Shown here in pieces: positions 55,225-64,000 of a stretch of DNA of 64,000 nucleotides. Both the position numbers and the translations under genes were made by a program. The notes beneath the pieces were generated by a model, which was not told the origin of the DNA, ran no database searches, and saw only the letters and a program-made list of their open reading frames with translations. Each line of letters opens with the position of its first letter. Within the stretch, counting starts at the first letter, position 1. Origin of the DNA: Mytilus galloprovincialis (Eukaryota; Mollusca; Bivalvia; Mytilida; Mytilidae); the NCBI RefSeq assembly GCF_965363235.1, contig NC_134841.1, positions 60,781,078 through 60,845,077 of the forward strand, in the 5' to 3' direction.

Positions 55225-56577
55225 GCATTCAGTTTGAGAAAGTAAATTTTTAAGGACATCTTGTTCTTGGTTAAATACATTTAATATATTGATTTTAAGA
55301 TTTTACTGACTTTGTTTTATGGTACATTGTAATTATATTATTTCAACAATGATGCTGTTTGTTAAACCTTTCTTGAGCTTGAGCTAAGGGGTTATGGATT
55401 TAAATTCATGTAAAACCAAGGACTTTGAAATTGTAGCATTTTCGAGTAAGCTGAGCAAGCACACTTAAAATCAGGCCTTTCTTTACAGAACCATGGTTTC
55501 TTTGCTTGTCAGTTACATGTCATCCTAAATATGTATTTAATACTTGCCACTGGACTCATTAATCAATAAGTGGATTTTAATGTACATTGTACCACAATAA
55601 TAAATTGTTACACATCAAAAAATTATACTGTTTTTAGACTCAATTAAATTATGAGATGAAATAAAGAAATCAGAAGTAAGGCAGTGTGCCCTACATTTCA
55701 TACTTTATGAATTGTGATTATATTGATTTTTGGCATCATTCCTTATTGAAAAGTTCAATTAAACAGCCCTGTGGTTTGTCTATATAATATAGGACTAAAG
55801 CTATATAGCCTGCCATCTTATAGTCATCTGACTTATATAGCACACTGCATTGACTAACATTTTATACATGCATGTAGCTTGAGTAAGTGACCTGCAAACG
55901 TTTATGTATCTTGGTATGAATTTCTTGCTTCACTGACTTTGAGTTAAATCTTCATTTAGGTTACTGTTGTTACTTATTTTAATTAATGATTAGTTTTGGT
56001 TAAGAAAGTTAACTTGATTAACATATATATATATATGAAACAGTTTTTAATTTAAATACATTTCAAACTCATTAGATTTACAGAATATTTTTTCAAAACA
56101 TTGAATTGATAAAATTATTTTGTACATATGCTCCATCTGTTACATTTGAATTATAACACATTAGTCTTTAATGTACATTTATGCTGCATATTTGAAAAGC
56201 CTTGGTAATGAGAATGTTTTGCCAACATTCTTTTTTTCTTTTTTTAACCTTTGTTGAGTCAGAATATACTAGTAATATTTAGTGCATTCAACTAAAATGT
56301 TATGCATACCACTGTTGATAAACAAACACGGATGAACGTGATGAATACTTGTGCATTTTGTTATTGTGCAGTAATTGCATCAGAATTTATTATTTATTGT
56401 ATTAATCATTTAATGAGGAATTTATAATTTTGGATGAATATGATGAAAGGCATTGTTTTTATATAGAAAGGATGAATACTTTTTGTTAAAATCTTATAAA
56501 AATCTGATGAAAATTTGGCTAGACATTTCTAACCTCCCCCTTTTTCAAGATGGAACCACCTTGAGTCCTGTCTGATT
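55225..56577. other. No gene or element recognised
   Basis: AT-rich unique-looking DNA with a short (AT)n at about 56022. Confidence 0.4.
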
Positions 56578-56840
56578 TTTATACAACCGCAAAAATTTAA
56601 AATTATTTTGGTCGTATATTGGTATCACGTTGGCGTCGTCGTCGTCGTCATCGTTGTCCGAATACTTTTAGTTTTCGCACTCTAACTTTAGTAAAAGTGA
56701 ATAGAAATCTATGAAATTTTAACACAAGGTTTATGACCACAAAAGGAAGGTTGGGATTGATTTTGGGAGTTTTGGTCCCAACATTTTAGGAATTAGGGGC
56801 CAAAAAGGGCCCAAATAAGCATTTTCTTGTGTTATATTTT
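56578..56840. repeat. Dispersed GGTCGTATATTGGTATCA repeat, short copy
   Basis: ATACAACCGCAAAAATT, GTCGTCGTCGTCATCG and GGAAGGTTGGGATTGATTTT. Same family as 4976-5652. Confidence 0.7.
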
Positions 56841-57351
56841 TTTTTATTTATACTCTTTTTCAACAGTCATATATTGTTCTTAAGTAAATAAATGGAACAA
56901 GGATATAGAGTCAATTGGAATTGTATGTCTACTTCAAATATGGATTACGAAACTCACATGCAATATACAAATGTACATTGTTACCTGAATTTTATTATAT
57001 ACAACATATTACCGGTATATATAAATCAATTTCTTGTGTAATGTTTAGCAAATAACAAATGATTGTGAATTTAATTGTTATGCTTAAAGCCATAGAGTTA
57101 AGCCAATTAGCCTGATTACTGTCGAAATAGTGTTGAGAGGCAAAAACAATTTAATGGAATGAATTTTTGATGGATAGTCGGACTAAATCAATGAAGAAAG
57201 TAATTATTGGATGTATATCATGTAGATATAGATATATACCAATATTGATAAAGTCATTGACACACATATAAATAGAATTAAATTTAACCTGAATCAATAG
57301 TTGAGGGAGTCACAGATAAGTAAAAAGAAATTAATTTATTACAGATAAACG

Positions 57352-63363
<6,012 letters not shown>

Positions 63364-63761
63364 GTATGATATAATTTAACTTAAAATTTTTCATGTTTTT
63401 TTTTTTAAATTATAATGGGTTACTGACAATTACTTTCATGGTAAGTTTGAATCTGTGTTACATTAATATATATGTTATTTCTATTCATAACTTGTCACAC
63501 CTGCAGGGATGTTTTTCACTGGATCTTAAAAATATGTGATGAGGCTCTGTTACAGCCGAAACCAGTAAGTGTGTTTACTATCAATTTCAAAAATAAAGCT
63601 TTTGGATTTCTGCATACCTGCCAACCTTTTGGTGGTACAATTTAGGAGATCTCAAATAAGGGGGAGGGGGGTGTTAATTGTGTATCAGATCAACAGATAT
63701 AACATTGAATGTTTGATGGTGCTTGATATATAGCTACAAATATAACATATAAAAATTAGAA

Positions 63762-64000
63762 GATGTGGTAGTATTGCCAATGAGACAATTCTCCACAAGA
63801 GACCAAATGACATTGAAATTAACAGATATAGGTCAAAATATGGCTTTCAACAATGCCCAAAGCTCATACTGCATAGTCAGCATTAAAAGGCCCTGAAATG
63901 AAAAATGTAAAACAAATAAATGAGAAAACTAATGGCCTAATTTATTTATAAAACGATAAAGGAAAAACAAATATGCATACTCATGTCATATCAAATGAAG
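63762..64000. repeat. GATTGCCAATGAGACAAC-family repeat, cut by the window edge
   Basis: AGATGTGGTAGTATTGCC, TCTCCACAAGAGACCAAATG, CAACAATGCCCAAAGC, and on to the end. Confidence 0.7.

Noticed and set aside
63495-63565. Further NT5C2 exon reading RDVFHWILKICDEA
   Set aside because: It resembles the human RDAVDWVH region, but the preceding conserved ETYLLACLVDFF exon is missing between it and exon 5, and phase could not be confirmed. Left out of the gene model.

Overview
This is a 64 kb piece of AT-rich animal nuclear DNA. Two things suggest a marine bivalve, most likely a mussel of the Mytilus type. First, it carries two split animal genes whose exons join in phase at GT/AG introns. Second, it holds a dense set of short dispersed repeats that I recognise as typical of bivalve genomes (inference from memory, no search run). 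There is no operon, no CRISPR and no bacterial gene. Almost all open frames over 60 codons lie in repeats or introns and are not genes.

Layout. 1-8.2 kb: dispersed repeats, including one inserted inside another and a Tc1/mariner-type element with a dead transposase relic. 8.2-14.3 kb: a minisatellite of about 74 units of 81 bp, each carrying a splice-donor-like and a splice-acceptor-like site. 4.2 kb and 14.4 kb: a duplicated exon-like segment. 15.0-18.7 kb: four tandem 1 kb units, each with a strong 69-nt exon-like segment and a 97-120 codon frame. 19.7-20.3 kb: two more exon-like segments and a poly(A) signal. Together 4.2-20.3 kb looks like a plus-strand spliced locus, probably non-coding, built from amplified exons. 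20.3-33.7 kb: no gene recognised; it holds a 628-bp near-perfect hairpin element, two almost identical 393-bp copies and several dispersed repeats. 33.8-47.6 kb, minus strand: SPOUT1, the SPOUT-domain RNA methyltransferase also called CENP-32/C9orf114. It has 11 coding exons and a predicted 374 residues; its introns are packed with terminal-inverted-repeat elements and a Helitron. 47.6-47.9 kb: a possible shared divergent promoter. 57.35 kb to beyond the right edge, plus strand: the first five coding exons of NT5C2, cytosolic purine 5'-nucleotidase, with a tandem duplication of most of its first coding exon.

The two protein genes are unrelated housekeeping genes that point away from each other: an RNA methyltransferase linked to mitotic spindle function and an IMP/GMP nucleotidase. 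Nothing suggests they act in one pathway. The most unusual part of the window is the amplified exon-like locus at 4-20 kb.
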